DNA of 64,000 nucleotides from Gracilimonas sp040882225 (GTDB lineage: Bacteria > Bacteroidota > Rhodothermia > Balneolales > Balneolaceae), in assembly GCA_040882225.1 (NCBI GenBank), contig JBBEBR010000013.1, positions 1 to 64,000 on the forward strand. Reading direction: 5' to 3'. Within the stretch, counting starts at the first letter, position 1. Each line of letters begins with the position of its first letter. Made by a program: the position numbers and the translations under genes. The notes under the pieces are model-generated. The model worked only from the letters and a program-made list of their open reading frames with translations, made no database searches and was not told where the DNA came from. Below, in pieces: positions 34,986 through 43,953 of the stretch.

Positions 34986-35697
34986 TCAATTTTTACCATT
35001 TAGCTTTTTCTTTATTTGGCGCCATTCGGGAAAAAATTGATCCATAAAATTATGAAAGCGTTTATTGTGAAGCCGTTCAAGAAGGTGTACCATTTCATGT
35101 ACAACCACATACTCAAGGCAATCGGGAGATTTTTTGGCTAATTCCAGGTTTAGCCAAATCCGGCGATCACGGATATTACAGGTTCCCCACCTGGTTTTCA
35201 TCCGCTTCACCCCAAACTCTTTCACCGAAACGCCCATTGGATCTTCCCATTTACTGATGAGCTTTGAAATTTCTTTCTTAATCTCTGCGCGATACCATTC
35301 TTCTAAAACAGTAGCTCGTTTTTCTTTGGTGCTTTCCATTTCTTACATAAAGTTCAATGAACTCATCTTTCAAAACAACACACGGCGAAGTCTTCTGCTC
35401 TATTACTTTAAGCTCATAATCTCTTCCCCAGAATGAGTGACTTTCTCCGGTTAAAAACTTTGGCTCCAGCTTAGCAGGTACTCTCTTAAAGTTTGCAAGG
35501 TGTTTTTGAATCCATGGTAATTTGCTTGCTACAAAATGTTCAATGGCGGAATTTCTGATATAGTAAGGCACTGAAATCCGAACTTCCCTGTTTGCGGGAT
35601 ACACCCGGATATTCATATTCTTTATAGGTTTTCTGTGAACCTCAATCTCGATTCCAGAGATAGTGATTTGTGAGATTTCCATTTTTCTACTTGCCAT
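34986..35697 (-). pseudogene. YgjP/DUF45-type metallopeptidase split by a frameshift
   Basis: Two overlapping minus-strand frames together make one M48-type YgjP-like protein. The first (from 35697, MASRKMEISQIT) covers the N-terminal beta region as far as VVLKDEFIELYVR, then runs out of family sequence. The second resumes as ESTKEKRATVLEEWYR and carries TRWGTCN and the zinc motif HEMVH followed by RLHNKRFHNFMDQFFPEWR. Removing one A from the AGAAATGG stretch near 35336-35343 restores a continuous frame of about 235 codons. It is either a pseudogene, a sequencing error, or two separately translated pieces, since the second begins with an ATG exactly there. Confidence 0.75.
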
Positions 35698-35835
35698 AGC
35701 TGAAGGTACATGCGGGAAGCAATGAGGTGCAAGAGTAATTTGTTTTTTTGGGATTAAGGATGCTCCGTATCTGCATTCAGTAATGAGAATTGCTATATTC
35801 ACACGCAATCAAATTTCAAAACAATTCCTCCTCTC

Positions 35836-36198
35836 ATGGATTTAAAAATAACCGGACGTGTATCTAAAATTTTACCTCTTCAATCTGGAACCGGCAAAAA
35901 TGGTGAATGGAAAAAGCGCGATTTCATTCTGGAAACAGGCGGAAAATACCCAAAGCAGGTTTGCATCACACAATGGGGAGATAGTATAGATCAAAATCCT
36001 GTTCAGGAAGACGAGGATATCACTGCTCATATTGATGTCCAAAGCAGAGAATACAACGAAAAATGGTATACGGATGTGAAGGCCTGGAAAATTGAAAAAG
36101 GTTCCGGTGAAGCTTCTCCCCCGCCTCCAAGTGCGCCGGGGCTCACCTATGATGATAATCAAGAGCTACCTGATTTAGATGAAGATTTGCCCTTTTAA
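35836..36198 (+). CDS. DUF3127-domain protein (OB-fold-like)
   Basis: A 120-residue soluble protein of the DUF3127 family common in Bacteroidota. The opening LKITGRVSKILPLQSGTGKNG-EWKKRDFILETG and the following YPKQVCITQWGD strand pattern look like a small OB fold. The C-terminal tail is a flexible Pro/Ser linker ending in an acidic tip with DLDEDLPF, strongly reminiscent of the acidic C-terminal tip of single-stranded DNA-binding proteins (DDDIPF). The tail suggests a DNA-transaction role, but this is inference. It is divergent from the metallopeptidase gene. Confidence 0.88.
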   Translation: MDLKITGRVSKILPLQSGTGKNGEWKKRDFILETGGKYPKQVCITQWGDSIDQNPVQEDEDITAHIDVQSREYNEKWYTDVKAWKIEKGSGEASPPPPSAPGLTYDDNQELPDLDEDLPF

Positions 36199-36272
36199 AT
36201 AAAATTTAAGTAGAATCTTAGCATTTTCTTGGTGGAAATCTCTTGATTAAATCATCCGCCGCATTATCTAAT

Positions 36273-37055
36273 ATGAAAGTATTTCTCACATTACTACTAT
36301 TTGTTACAGGAACAAATTTAGCTGAAGCTCAAATTTTAAATTTCGAAAAGAACAGGAAACCCGGCGATCCAGAGCTTGAGAAGACAGTTGTTGGCGCACT
36401 TTCCCTTGATTTTTCTCTGAATAACCGCAGCCTAAATAGAGATGGTGAAACCGATCTATATATCGGTTCTAATATCGCAACCAATCTTGGCTATTTTTTA
36501 AAAAAACATGCTTTTTATTCTTTTGGTGATCTTGTTTATAGCGCGGTTGGTGATCAGGCAATTACCAGCGCTGGCTTTCTTCATCTCAGGGCAAATTTTT
36601 TGCGGAACCGCGTTCTCTCCTACGAAATTTTTGGACAGGGCCAATTTGATGAAGCCCGTGGCTTGAATAAAAGGTATTTAGCCGGTGCTGGACTAAGGTT
36701 TAAGTTGGTAGATAATGACAGAACTATAATTGCGGCCGGCACCGGACTTATGTTTGAAAAGGAACAGTGGAATTCTGAAAATAAAAACCTGCTGAAATCC
36801 ACCAATTATATTTCCATTTCACAAAAAGTAAACGAACGTATGCAGGTAAGTTCTATTGGTTATTATCAAACCGGATTCGATTCCGCTATTGACGCTTTCA
36901 GAAACAGAATAAGTGGTGAATTTACTGTCAAGGCTAATGTTTTTTCCTCGTTCAGTTATACCACTTCTTTTTTTATTTATTATGAAGACCGACCGATTCT
37001 CCCCATCACCAAGACGGTTTTTTCTCTTACAAATGGTTTCTCCTGGAATTTTTAA
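36273..37055 (+). CDS. predicted outer-membrane beta-barrel protein (DUF481-like)
   Basis: About 260 residues from the ATG at 36273, which opens a signal peptide (MKVFLTLLLFVTGTNLAEA-Q). The mature protein is made of alternating hydrophobic/polar strands with aromatic girdle residues (e.g. YFLKKHAFYSFGDLVYSAV, YTTSFFIYYEDRPIL) and ends in WNF, the C-terminal Phe expected of a BAM substrate. The overall pattern resembles DUF481 outer-membrane proteins. An upstream TTG at 36243 is unlikely to be the start. No partner gene indicates a role. Confidence 0.8.
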   Translation: MKVFLTLLLFVTGTNLAEAQILNFEKNRKPGDPELEKTVVGALSLDFSLNNRSLNRDGETDLYIGSNIATNLGYFLKKHAFYSFGDLVYSAVGDQAITSAGFLHLRANFLRNRVLSYEIFGQGQFDEARGLNKRYLAGAGLRFKLVDNDRTIIAAGTGLMFEKEQWNSENKNLLKSTNYISISQKVNERMQVSSIGYYQTGFDSAIDAFRNRISGEFTVKANVFSSFSYTTSFFIYYEDRPILPITKTVFSLTNGFSWNF

Positions 37056-37076
37056 GCTGAAAAGAAAAACATAAAA

Positions 37077-37106
37077 AAAGTCGCCATCCCTTAGAATGAC
37101 GACTTT
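37077..37106. terminator. possible bidirectional terminator
   Basis: AAAGTCG / CGACTTT arms with an inner CAT/ATG pair, 21 nt after the outer-membrane protein stop codon. On the minus strand the stem is followed by a T-run of seven; on the plus strand only three T follow. The rest of the 412-bp gap to 37467 holds the 37305-37402 repeat and no coding frame I can support. Confidence 0.45.
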
Positions 37107-37304
37107 ACGGTTCAACAAAAAGCTACTGAGCCCAATAAACCACACTACATCTTGTCAGACAACGCATGAATATGTAGTATTTTGGAGAGACTGGATTCCA
37201 CAAATTTTCGCACAGCGAATACCTTTGGTGGTCCATGGGAGGGGAGAATTCAGAGAAAATCTGAGCTTTAATGGTTTTTTCAGCCATTATTTTATCGAAG
37301 ATTG

Positions 37305-37402
37305 AGCGATTGTCCTCGAAACCAGAGTTCTCTAATCAACAAGATAGCCTCGGACTTGTATTTCATTGTTGTTTTTCCCACGGATGAATCCGTGGGTTAT
37401 GG
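37305..37402. repeat. second copy of the CCCACGGATGAATCCGTGGG repeat
   Basis: The reverse complement of this segment aligns with 10314-10413: CCATAACCCACGGATTCAT at one end, GTCCGAG in the middle and GGTTTCGAGGACAAT at the other. The 20-bp palindrome CCCACGGATTCATCCGTGGG is perfect here. Unlike the first copy, no second inverted end is seen nearby, so it appears to be a one-ended or truncated copy. Confidence 0.7.
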
Positions 37403-37467
37403 TTTGATTTTTTATCCACTCATTTTGAAGCAATAGGCAGATAGTCAATTTGCTCAAATTAAAGCAC

Positions 37468-38574
37468 CTACTCTATCATTTCGACCGCTTCTTTGCCCAG
37501 TTGCATTCCAAGAGCAACACCCATTCCACTGAGTCCTGCTACTACCAGACATTTTTCTCCGGCTCTTTCCAATACGGGACTTTTAGTTTTTGTGAATCCC
37601 ATTATCCCAGACCATTCCTGATCAATTTCCCAGCCTTCGGGAAGTTTCAATACCGTACTGGCGAAGTCAATGAGGTGATTTTTTATAATTTCATTCACTC
37701 CAAACTCAGTTGTTGTTTCAACATCAATGTTTAAACTTCGGGCGCCTCCTAATAAAAACCGATCTTCTCCAACATTCCTAAAATAGTAGTAGCCGCGATC
37801 AAAATGGAAGGTGCCTTTCCACTTTAAATCCTGAATAGGTTTGGTCACAAAAACGAATCCTCGCCCGGGAGTTATTTCGATCTCTTTGATCAGTGATTTT
37901 GTAAATGAGTTGGCTGCTACTATAATCTGTCGGGATTTCAACTCAATCCCGTTATCGAGTTTTATGAGCCCATTGTTTTGATCAATAGTATCCACTTTGC
38001 ATTCCCATCTAAACTCCACTCCTTCTTTCAGGTTTTTTTGATATAAGGTGTTCATCATTTTTCCGGGATGCAGACAGCCTTCCAATTCAATTTTTATTGA
38101 AGGAAAACCATTTACTTCCGCATTGGAATAAACATCCTGAACGCCTGTTGCCTCAACCAACCAGCGATTTACAAGCTCGAGATGTGAAACAGCATTATCA
38201 TAAATCGTTTTATCAGTGAAAATTTCGTAAGCACCCGGTTCTTCATACTGAATATTCTCCTCCCCAAGCGTTTCTCTCAGCAATTTCAAACCATTATATC
38301 GCCGCTGTATCCGGTTAATAATCTTCTCTTCACTTTCCAATTCCATGTCAGCAATGTGCTCCGTAACCGAACCGAAACACGAGAAACCGGCATTTCGGGT
38401 GCTTGCCCCCAAAGGGAAAAAACCCCGATCTATTACCAAAACCCGTGCATTTGGATGGCTGCGTTTATAAAAGTACGCGACCGACTGCCCCGTAAGCCCA
38501 CCTCCAATTACAATGAGATCGTACTTAATGTTAAAGAGCTCGTTCTCCCAAAAAGAAATGCCTGACTTATACAT
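37468..38574 (-). CDS. FAD-dependent oxidoreductase (DAO family)
   Basis: A 368-residue flavoprotein of the D-amino-acid/glycine oxidase fold. The FAD dinucleotide motif VIGGGLTGQSVAYFY is at about 21-35, and the ribose-binding acid is in VLVIDRGFFPLGASTRNAGF at about 46-65. The closing GLSGMGVALGMQLGKEAVEMI is the usual C-terminal FAD motif. The substrate is likely an amine or amino acid but cannot be named. It is transcribed with the M20 amidohydrolase 15 nt upstream. Confidence 0.88.
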   Translation of the reverse strand: MYKSGISFWENELFNIKYDLIVIGGGLTGQSVAYFYKRSHPNARVLVIDRGFFPLGASTRNAGFSCFGSVTEHIADMELESEEKIINRIQRRYNGLKLLRETLGEENIQYEEPGAYEIFTDKTIYDNAVSHLELVNRWLVEATGVQDVYSNAEVNGFPSIKIELEGCLHPGKMMNTLYQKNLKEGVEFRWECKVDTIDQNNGLIKLDNGIELKSRQIIVAANSFTKSLIKEIEITPGRGFVFVTKPIQDLKWKGTFHFDRGYYYFRNVGEDRFLLGGARSLNIDVETTTEFGVNEIIKNHLIDFASTVLKLPEGWEIDQEWSGIMGFTKTKSPVLERAGEKCLVVAGLSGMGVALGMQLGKEAVEMIE

Positions 38575-38589
38575 GAGAAGTATTCCTTT

Positions 38590-39777
38590 TTAATTTTTAT
38601 GATCAAAAACCAGTGAAACCATCAAAGGAGTAGCGACTTTAAAGAAATCTTCATCCACATTGTATTTGGGGTGATGCCAGGGATAAAGCGAATCTGAATT
38701 TTTACTTCCACTTCCCACAAAAAAGAAAGCACCTGGAAAATGTTGCTGATAAAAGGCAAAATCTTCCGCCGCCATTATAGGCCTGTTCATCTCAATGGCA
38801 TTTTCATCTCCAAATAAAGAACGCATACTACCTAAAATTGTCATTGCTTCTTTTTCCGAATTGATCACCGGTAGATAACCGCGGTTATAATCGAGCTTAT
38901 AAGATCCTCCAGCCGACTCAGTAATTCCACTTGCCAGTGCATGGAGCCGCTCTTCAACCAAATTGGCTGTTTCAGTTGAGAAAGTCCTGACAGTCCCACT
39001 TAGATGAACTTTTTCAGGAATAATATTATGAGCCGAACCTCCGGCTATTTTCCCGATAGTCACTACAACCGGCTCGGTGGGATCAACACTTCGGCTGGCA
39101 ATTGTTTGCGCCGCACTGATAAACTGACCCGCGAGCACAATGGGATCTATGGTTTCGTGAGCCCGCGCCGCATGACCACCTTTTCCGATGATTTCTAAGT
39201 CGAACTCGTCGGCACTTGCCATCAATGGCCCTGCTTTTGTTGCAATGGTTCCCGGCTTGTGCATAGGCGAAGTGTGTAACCCGTAAATTGCCTGCACATT
39301 CTGCTTCTGTAAAAATCCGGTTTCGGAAAGCAGTTTCCCGCCACCAGGAAGTTTCTCCTCTCCCGGCTGAAATAACAGCAGAACCTTCCCTTCAACTTCA
39401 TCTTGCAACTCCATCAAAATTCGTGCAGTGGTAAGGAGGTTTGAGGTATGTGCATCATGCCCGCAGCAATGAGCCACTCCGGGATTTTTAGAAAGAATTC
39501 CCTGCTTGGCTTCTCCTTCTTCCTGTATGGGCAACGCATCGATATCTGCACGAAGAGCAATAACCCTGGTTGATTTTACCCCGCCTTCAATAATTCCAAC
39601 ACAGCCGGTTTCCAAGGGAGATTCGAAAGGAATACCAAGGTTTTGCAACTCTGATTTAATAAATTCGGTTGTCTTAAACTCTTCAAAACTTACCTCTGGG
39701 TGCTGATGCAAATATCCCCTCGTTCGCACCGTTTCCGTAAAATACTTTGAAGAAAGTTCCTTTATCTTATCGTGCAT
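38590..39777 (-). CDS. M20-family amidohydrolase (N-acyl-amino-acid or hippurate hydrolase type)
   Basis: Zinc amidohydrolase of 395 residues. Metal and catalytic motifs: RADIDALPIQEE, CCGHDAHTSNLL, the Glu pair of FQPGEEKLPGGGKLL, LHTSPMHKPGTIATK and the C-terminal MAAEDFAFYQQHFPGAFFFVGSG. The pattern is that of IAA-amino-acid/hippurate hydrolases, the M20D group. No signal peptide. It forms a two-gene operon with the FAD oxidoreductase, which suggests a salvage route for acylated or modified amino acids. Confidence 0.92.
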   Translation of the reverse strand: MHDKIKELSSKYFTETVRTRGYLHQHPEVSFEEFKTTEFIKSELQNLGIPFESPLETGCVGIIEGGVKSTRVIALRADIDALPIQEEGEAKQGILSKNPGVAHCCGHDAHTSNLLTTARILMELQDEVEGKVLLLFQPGEEKLPGGGKLLSETGFLQKQNVQAIYGLHTSPMHKPGTIATKAGPLMASADEFDLEIIGKGGHAARAHETIDPIVLAGQFISAAQTIASRSVDPTEPVVVTIGKIAGGSAHNIIPEKVHLSGTVRTFSTETANLVEERLHALASGITESAGGSYKLDYNRGYLPVINSEKEAMTILGSMRSLFGDENAIEMNRPIMAAEDFAFYQQHFPGAFFFVGSGSKNSDSLYPWHHPKYNVDEDFFKVATPLMVSLVFDHKN

Positions 39778-39893
39778 AAAGAGTCGGTGTTTATCGGTTA
39801 TAAATTATTCCAGATAATAAGCATATTATTTTTTGTTCCGTAACCTTTCAACCGCCCTTTCGTAGTTCTCGACGTTAGCTAACAAATATTTAT

Positions 39894-41165
39894 ATGAGAA
39901 AATCATCTTGGGAAATTATAATAGCAGGCTTCTTTTTTGTAGGGATTGCTATCTACCTGATCGAAAGCAAGTCTGAGCCTGAATATTCCACTTCCGCTGC
40001 CAGCTCTGACAGCGTTCTTGTTGAATTTGATCAGGAACAAAGGCATGTAATCCATCTGAAAAAAATTGAAGATTTACAGAGCTTGCAGGCTTTACAAAAC
40101 TTGGAAAATCTGAAAGGGCTCGAGAAGCTCCAAGACCTCGAAAAGCTAAAAGGGCTTGCTAATTTCATGCCTGCTGAAGTTAAAGCCGAGTTCATTGATG
40201 AGATCAATGAAGCCATAAAAGAATTTGAAGAAGAGAGTTTAGATATTCAGATTGATATTGACCAAGGTTTAATTGCTATCAACAAAGCCAGAGATGTTAC
40301 ACCAGGGAGCTGGAATCGTGTTTCACCGGGAGTATTCGCTTATGTAACCGATTTTAACGCAAGCTCCCTTGAAGATGCTGAAATAAACCTTCCATTTGGC
40401 TCGATTACAGTTCAGGGAACAGACAGTGAAACAGCTACTCTGACTATTCAGGCATCAGGGCAGGTTTCCTCACCGGCCGAACTTGAAAAGCAACTTATTA
40501 CCCAGTCAGATATCAACAGCTCAAGTGCAAAATTTCAAATACAATCTTCAAAGTCTAATACGGGAGATGAAAATATTCACCTGCAGGCAACCTTAAATAT
40601 CCCTTCTAATACGTCTGTTTTGATGAATACAAAAGCCGGACATATTAAATCCTCAAATATAAGTGGGGATCAAAATTATCAAACTGATGGCGGTCATATT
40701 TCACTTGACCACCTGAACGGCAAAATTGAAGCCCGCACTTCTGGTGGCCACATCACCATTTCGGATGCTAAAGGAACTTTTAATCTTCGGTCTTTTGGGG
40801 GCCATATTCGCGCACAAGATTCAGAGGGGAATTTCAGAATGAAAACTTCGGGCGGTAATCTTCAGGCTCATAACTTTCGCGGGAAACTGGACGCTTCAAC
40901 AAATGGTGGCAATATCGAAATCCGATATATTGATGTTACTGGTATAACCTCGGCAACAACCGGCGCTGGCACAATCACAATCTGGGTTCCCAGCAATTCT
41001 CCGGCAAATATCGATTTGACGGGCAATACCGTTGAGCTTGATTCTTCATTAGATTTTAGGGGAGAGAAATCTACAGGAAAAGCTACGGGATCTTTAAAAA
41101 GTGGCGGTTCATTGATTAAGGCTAAAACTAATTACGGAAAAGTAATTTTAAAACCGGCCAATTAA
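39894..41165 (+). CDS. DUF4097-domain membrane-anchored protein
   Basis: A 423-residue protein with an N-terminal membrane anchor (WEIIIAGFFFVGIAIYLI, residues 5-22). Residues 55-85 form a leucine-rich helix with short repeated units (LQNLENLKGLEKLQDLEKLK). From about 140 a beta-helix-like DUF4097 (adhesin-like) domain follows, with repeated Gly-Gly-His/Asn turns (GGHISL, GGHITI, GGHIRA, GGNLQA, GGNIEI) at intervals of about 19-20. It probably projects into the periplasm. Its stop codon overlaps the convergent sdhB stop codon by 3 nt. Confidence 0.85.
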   Translation: MRKSSWEIIIAGFFFVGIAIYLIESKSEPEYSTSAASSDSVLVEFDQEQRHVIHLKKIEDLQSLQALQNLENLKGLEKLQDLEKLKGLANFMPAEVKAEFIDEINEAIKEFEEESLDIQIDIDQGLIAINKARDVTPGSWNRVSPGVFAYVTDFNASSLEDAEINLPFGSITVQGTDSETATLTIQASGQVSSPAELEKQLITQSDINSSSAKFQIQSSKSNTGDENIHLQATLNIPSNTSVLMNTKAGHIKSSNISGDQNYQTDGGHISLDHLNGKIEARTSGGHITISDAKGTFNLRSFGGHIRAQDSEGNFRMKTSGGNLQAHNFRGKLDASTNGGNIEIRYIDVTGITSATTGAGTITIWVPSNSPANIDLTGNTVELDSSLDFRGEKSTGKATGSLKSGGSLIKAKTNYGKVILKPAN

Positions 41166-41920
41166 TCTCCCTGCCGGATCGCCTTCATATAATCTTTTCG
41201 CATTTCGGCAATGGCAGAAATTGATATCCCTACCGGGCAAACAGCCTCACATTCGGCGAAATTCGAGCAATCACCAAAACCTTCTTCCTGCATTTGGTCA
41301 ACCATCGCAACTACCCGGTTTGATCTCTCCACTTCTCCCTGAGGCAATTTATTAAGGTGAGCAATCTTAGCTCCGGTAAATAATGATGCCGACGCATTTG
41401 GGCAAGCGGCAACACAGGCTCCACAGCCAATACAAGTTGCATAGTCAAAAGCTGTATCGGCATTTTTCTTATTTACGGCAATGGTATTAGCTTCCGGGGC
41501 TGAGCCGGTTTTCACTGACACATAGCCCCCGGCTTCAATTATTCTATCAAAAGAACTTCTGTCTACAACTAAATCTCTTATTACTGGAAATGCAGCGGCT
41601 CTTGCGGGCTCAATAGTGATACGATCACCATCTTTATAATTTCTCATATGTAATTGGCAAACTGCCACACGCTGTTTCGGGCCATGAGCCCGGCCATTAA
41701 TTACCAGATTACAAGAACCACAAATACCTTCCCTGCAATCATAATCAAATTCAACGGGTTCTTTTCCTTGCTGCATCAGTTCTTCGTTCAGCACGTCAAG
41801 CATTTCAAGAAAAGACATGTGCTCATTTACATTTTTGAGCGAATATTCCTCAAAATATCCTTTCGAATTCGCATTTTTTTGCTTCCAGTATCTCAGGTGA
41901 ATGGTCATTAAGTCTGACAT
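41162..41920 (-). CDS. sdhB: succinate dehydrogenase / fumarate reductase iron-sulfur subunit
   Basis: Electron-transfer subunit with 2Fe-2S, 4Fe-4S and 3Fe-4S clusters, 252 residues. Cluster motifs: CREGICGSCNLVING with a later VAVC for the 2Fe-2S, CIGCGACVAACPNAS, and CSNFAECEAVCPVGIS. It links the flavoprotein SdhA to the membrane cytochrome b. It is the last gene of sdhC-sdhA-sdhB, 51 nt after sdhA. Confidence 0.96.
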   Translation of the reverse strand: MSDLMTIHLRYWKQKNANSKGYFEEYSLKNVNEHMSFLEMLDVLNEELMQQGKEPVEFDYDCREGICGSCNLVINGRAHGPKQRVAVCQLHMRNYKDGDRITIEPARAAAFPVIRDLVVDRSSFDRIIEAGGYVSVKTGSAPEANTIAVNKKNADTAFDYATCIGCGACVAACPNASASLFTGAKIAHLNKLPQGEVERSNRVVAMVDQMQEEGFGDCSNFAECEAVCPVGISISAIAEMRKDYMKAIRQGD

Positions 41921-41971
41921 AATTTATTCTTTCCTTTAGCCTCTAATCAAAAATTTATTTTCTGGCTGAAA

Positions 41972-43894
41972 TTATTTATAACTGCGCTGTTTTAATTCTA
42001 CAAATTCGAAATCTAAGTTTTCTTTATGTCGCGTTGCTTGAAGTGTTCCGTTAACACCACCAAACTCCCAAGCCGAAACGAACGAATAATCCTCATCATT
42101 TCTTAAAGCTTCGCCGTCATCTGTTTGATGCTCTTCCCGAAGATGACAACCTGCGGATTCATCCCTGTCCAAAGCATCCTGAGCCATTAGTTCTGCCAAC
42201 TCGAAGAAATCAGCGACACGACCGGCAAATTCTAAATATTTGTTGTAATTATTCTTTTCGCCGGGAACTTTAACATTTGTCCAGAATTCTTCTCTCAGGC
42301 TTCGGATTTCTTCGATGGCAGATTTCAGCCCCTCCGCATTTCTTTGGATGCCAACCTTATCCCACATAATTTTACCGAGTGTTCTATGAAAATCAATGAT
42401 TGTGCGATTTCCATTGATGCTTAGCAGCTTATCTATCTGAGACTGCGCGTTATTTGCTGCTTCATCAAAAGAAGCATGATCTGTTCCATACCTCTTGCCC
42501 CGAGGCTGATCTGCTAAATAATTTCCGATTGTATATGGAAGCACAAAATAACCATCTGAAAGCCCTTGCATAAGTGCACTTGCTCCTAAACGGTTTGCAC
42601 CGTGATCAGAGAAATTAGCTTCACCCGTTGCATACAAACCGGGGATATTTGTCATCAGGTTGTAATCAACCCAAAGACCTCCCATTGTATAATGCACAGC
42701 AGGGAAAATTCGCATCGGCCGCTCGTAAGGATTTTCACCCGTGATATTTTCATACATATCAAACAAATTTCCGTATTTGGCGGCTATTCCGTCTACTCCA
42801 TCCCGTTTGATAGCATCCCTGAAATCGAGATAAACAGCTAATCCGGTATCACCCACTCCGAGGCCTTCATCCGTAACTACTTTTGCATTTCGGGAAGCCA
42901 CATCACGAGGCACCAAATTCCCAAAACTTGGATAACGTTCTTCGAGATAATAATACCGTTCTTCATCAGGTATATCATTGGGATGACGATCATCTCCTTT
43001 TTTGCGGGGAACCCAAACACGTCCATCATTCCGCAGACTCTCGCTCATCAGCGTTAGTTTGGATTGATAATCACCTGAAACAGGAATACATGTAGGATGA
43101 ACCTGCACATAACATGGGTTGGCAAATAAAGCTCCTTTTTTATGAGCTCTCCATGCTGCAGTAACGTTTGAATTTTTTGCATTGGTGGAAAGATAGAATA
43201 CGTTGCCATATCCGCCGGTAGCGAGAACTACCGCATCGGCTTCCCATCGTTTAATTTCACCGGAAACAAGATCGCGGGTAATGATTCCACGCGCCTGGCC
43301 GTCAATAATTACAACGTCCAGCATTTCGTGGCGGGGATGGTATTTAATATTTCCATTATGCACCTGACGCATCATGGCCTGGTAGGCTCCCAACAGTAGT
43401 TGCTGGCCGGTTTGGCCTTTCGCGTAAAATGTTCGTGATACCTGGGCTCCACCAAAAGAGCGGTTTGCAAGATGTCCGCTGTACTCACGAGCAAAAGGAA
43501 CTCCCTGCGCTACCGCCTGATCAATAATTTCGTTAGAAACTTGTGCCAGCCGATACACATTTGCCTCACGCGACCTGTAATCACCACCTTTGATGGTATC
43601 GTAAAATAATCTCCAAATACTGTCGCCATCGTTTGGATAATTTTTAGCGGCATTTATACCACCCTGGGCGGCAATACTATGAGCACGTCGGGCAGAATCC
43701 TGAATACAGAAACTGCGAACGTTATAACCCATTTCTGCCATACTGGCTGCGGCAGCTCCACCCGCGAGTCCCGTTCCAACCACGATTACTTCATACTTTC
43801 TCTTGTTGTTGGGGGCCACAAGCTTAATATCTTTAAGATGCTTGCTCCATTTTTCCTCTAAAGGGCCGCCGGGTACTTTTGAATCTAATTTCAT
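41972..43894 (-). CDS. sdhA: succinate dehydrogenase / fumarate reductase flavoprotein subunit
   Basis: Catalytic subunit with covalent FAD, 640 residues. The FAD motif VVGTGLAGGAAAASMAEMGY is at about 39-58, followed by HSIAAQGGINAAKNY, whose His is the expected FAD attachment region. The active-site stretch HPTCIPVSGDYQSKL, HYTMGGLWVDYNL and GEANFSDHGANRLGASALMQG match the Bacteroidota/epsilon-type (B-type) enzyme. Its direction in the cell, succinate oxidation or fumarate reduction, cannot be settled from sequence; surrounding aerobic-type genes favour the TCA cycle role. Confidence 0.96.
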   Translation of the reverse strand: MKLDSKVPGGPLEEKWSKHLKDIKLVAPNNKRKYEVIVVGTGLAGGAAAASMAEMGYNVRSFCIQDSARRAHSIAAQGGINAAKNYPNDGDSIWRLFYDTIKGGDYRSREANVYRLAQVSNEIIDQAVAQGVPFAREYSGHLANRSFGGAQVSRTFYAKGQTGQQLLLGAYQAMMRQVHNGNIKYHPRHEMLDVVIIDGQARGIITRDLVSGEIKRWEADAVVLATGGYGNVFYLSTNAKNSNVTAAWRAHKKGALFANPCYVQVHPTCIPVSGDYQSKLTLMSESLRNDGRVWVPRKKGDDRHPNDIPDEERYYYLEERYPSFGNLVPRDVASRNAKVVTDEGLGVGDTGLAVYLDFRDAIKRDGVDGIAAKYGNLFDMYENITGENPYERPMRIFPAVHYTMGGLWVDYNLMTNIPGLYATGEANFSDHGANRLGASALMQGLSDGYFVLPYTIGNYLADQPRGKRYGTDHASFDEAANNAQSQIDKLLSINGNRTIIDFHRTLGKIMWDKVGIQRNAEGLKSAIEEIRSLREEFWTNVKVPGEKNNYNKYLEFAGRVADFFELAELMAQDALDRDESAGCHLREEHQTDDGEALRNDEDYSFVSAWEFGGVNGTLQATRHKENLDFEFVELKQRSYK

Positions 43895-43931
43895 AATATT
43901 TCTGAGCTAATCGTCATTTACTTTTATAAAA

Positions 43932-43949
43932 CTTCGTGCTTTTGTGGCT
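43932..43949. repeat. CTTCGTGCTTTTGTGGCT repeat unit in the sdhC-sdhA gap
   Basis: A single unit of the TTCGTGCTTT...GTGGC family found at 10583-10666 and 25963-26168. It lies in the 59-bp gap between sdhC and sdhA, so this family recurs within operons, not only at operon ends. Confidence 0.45.
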
Positions 43950-43953
43950 CCCA

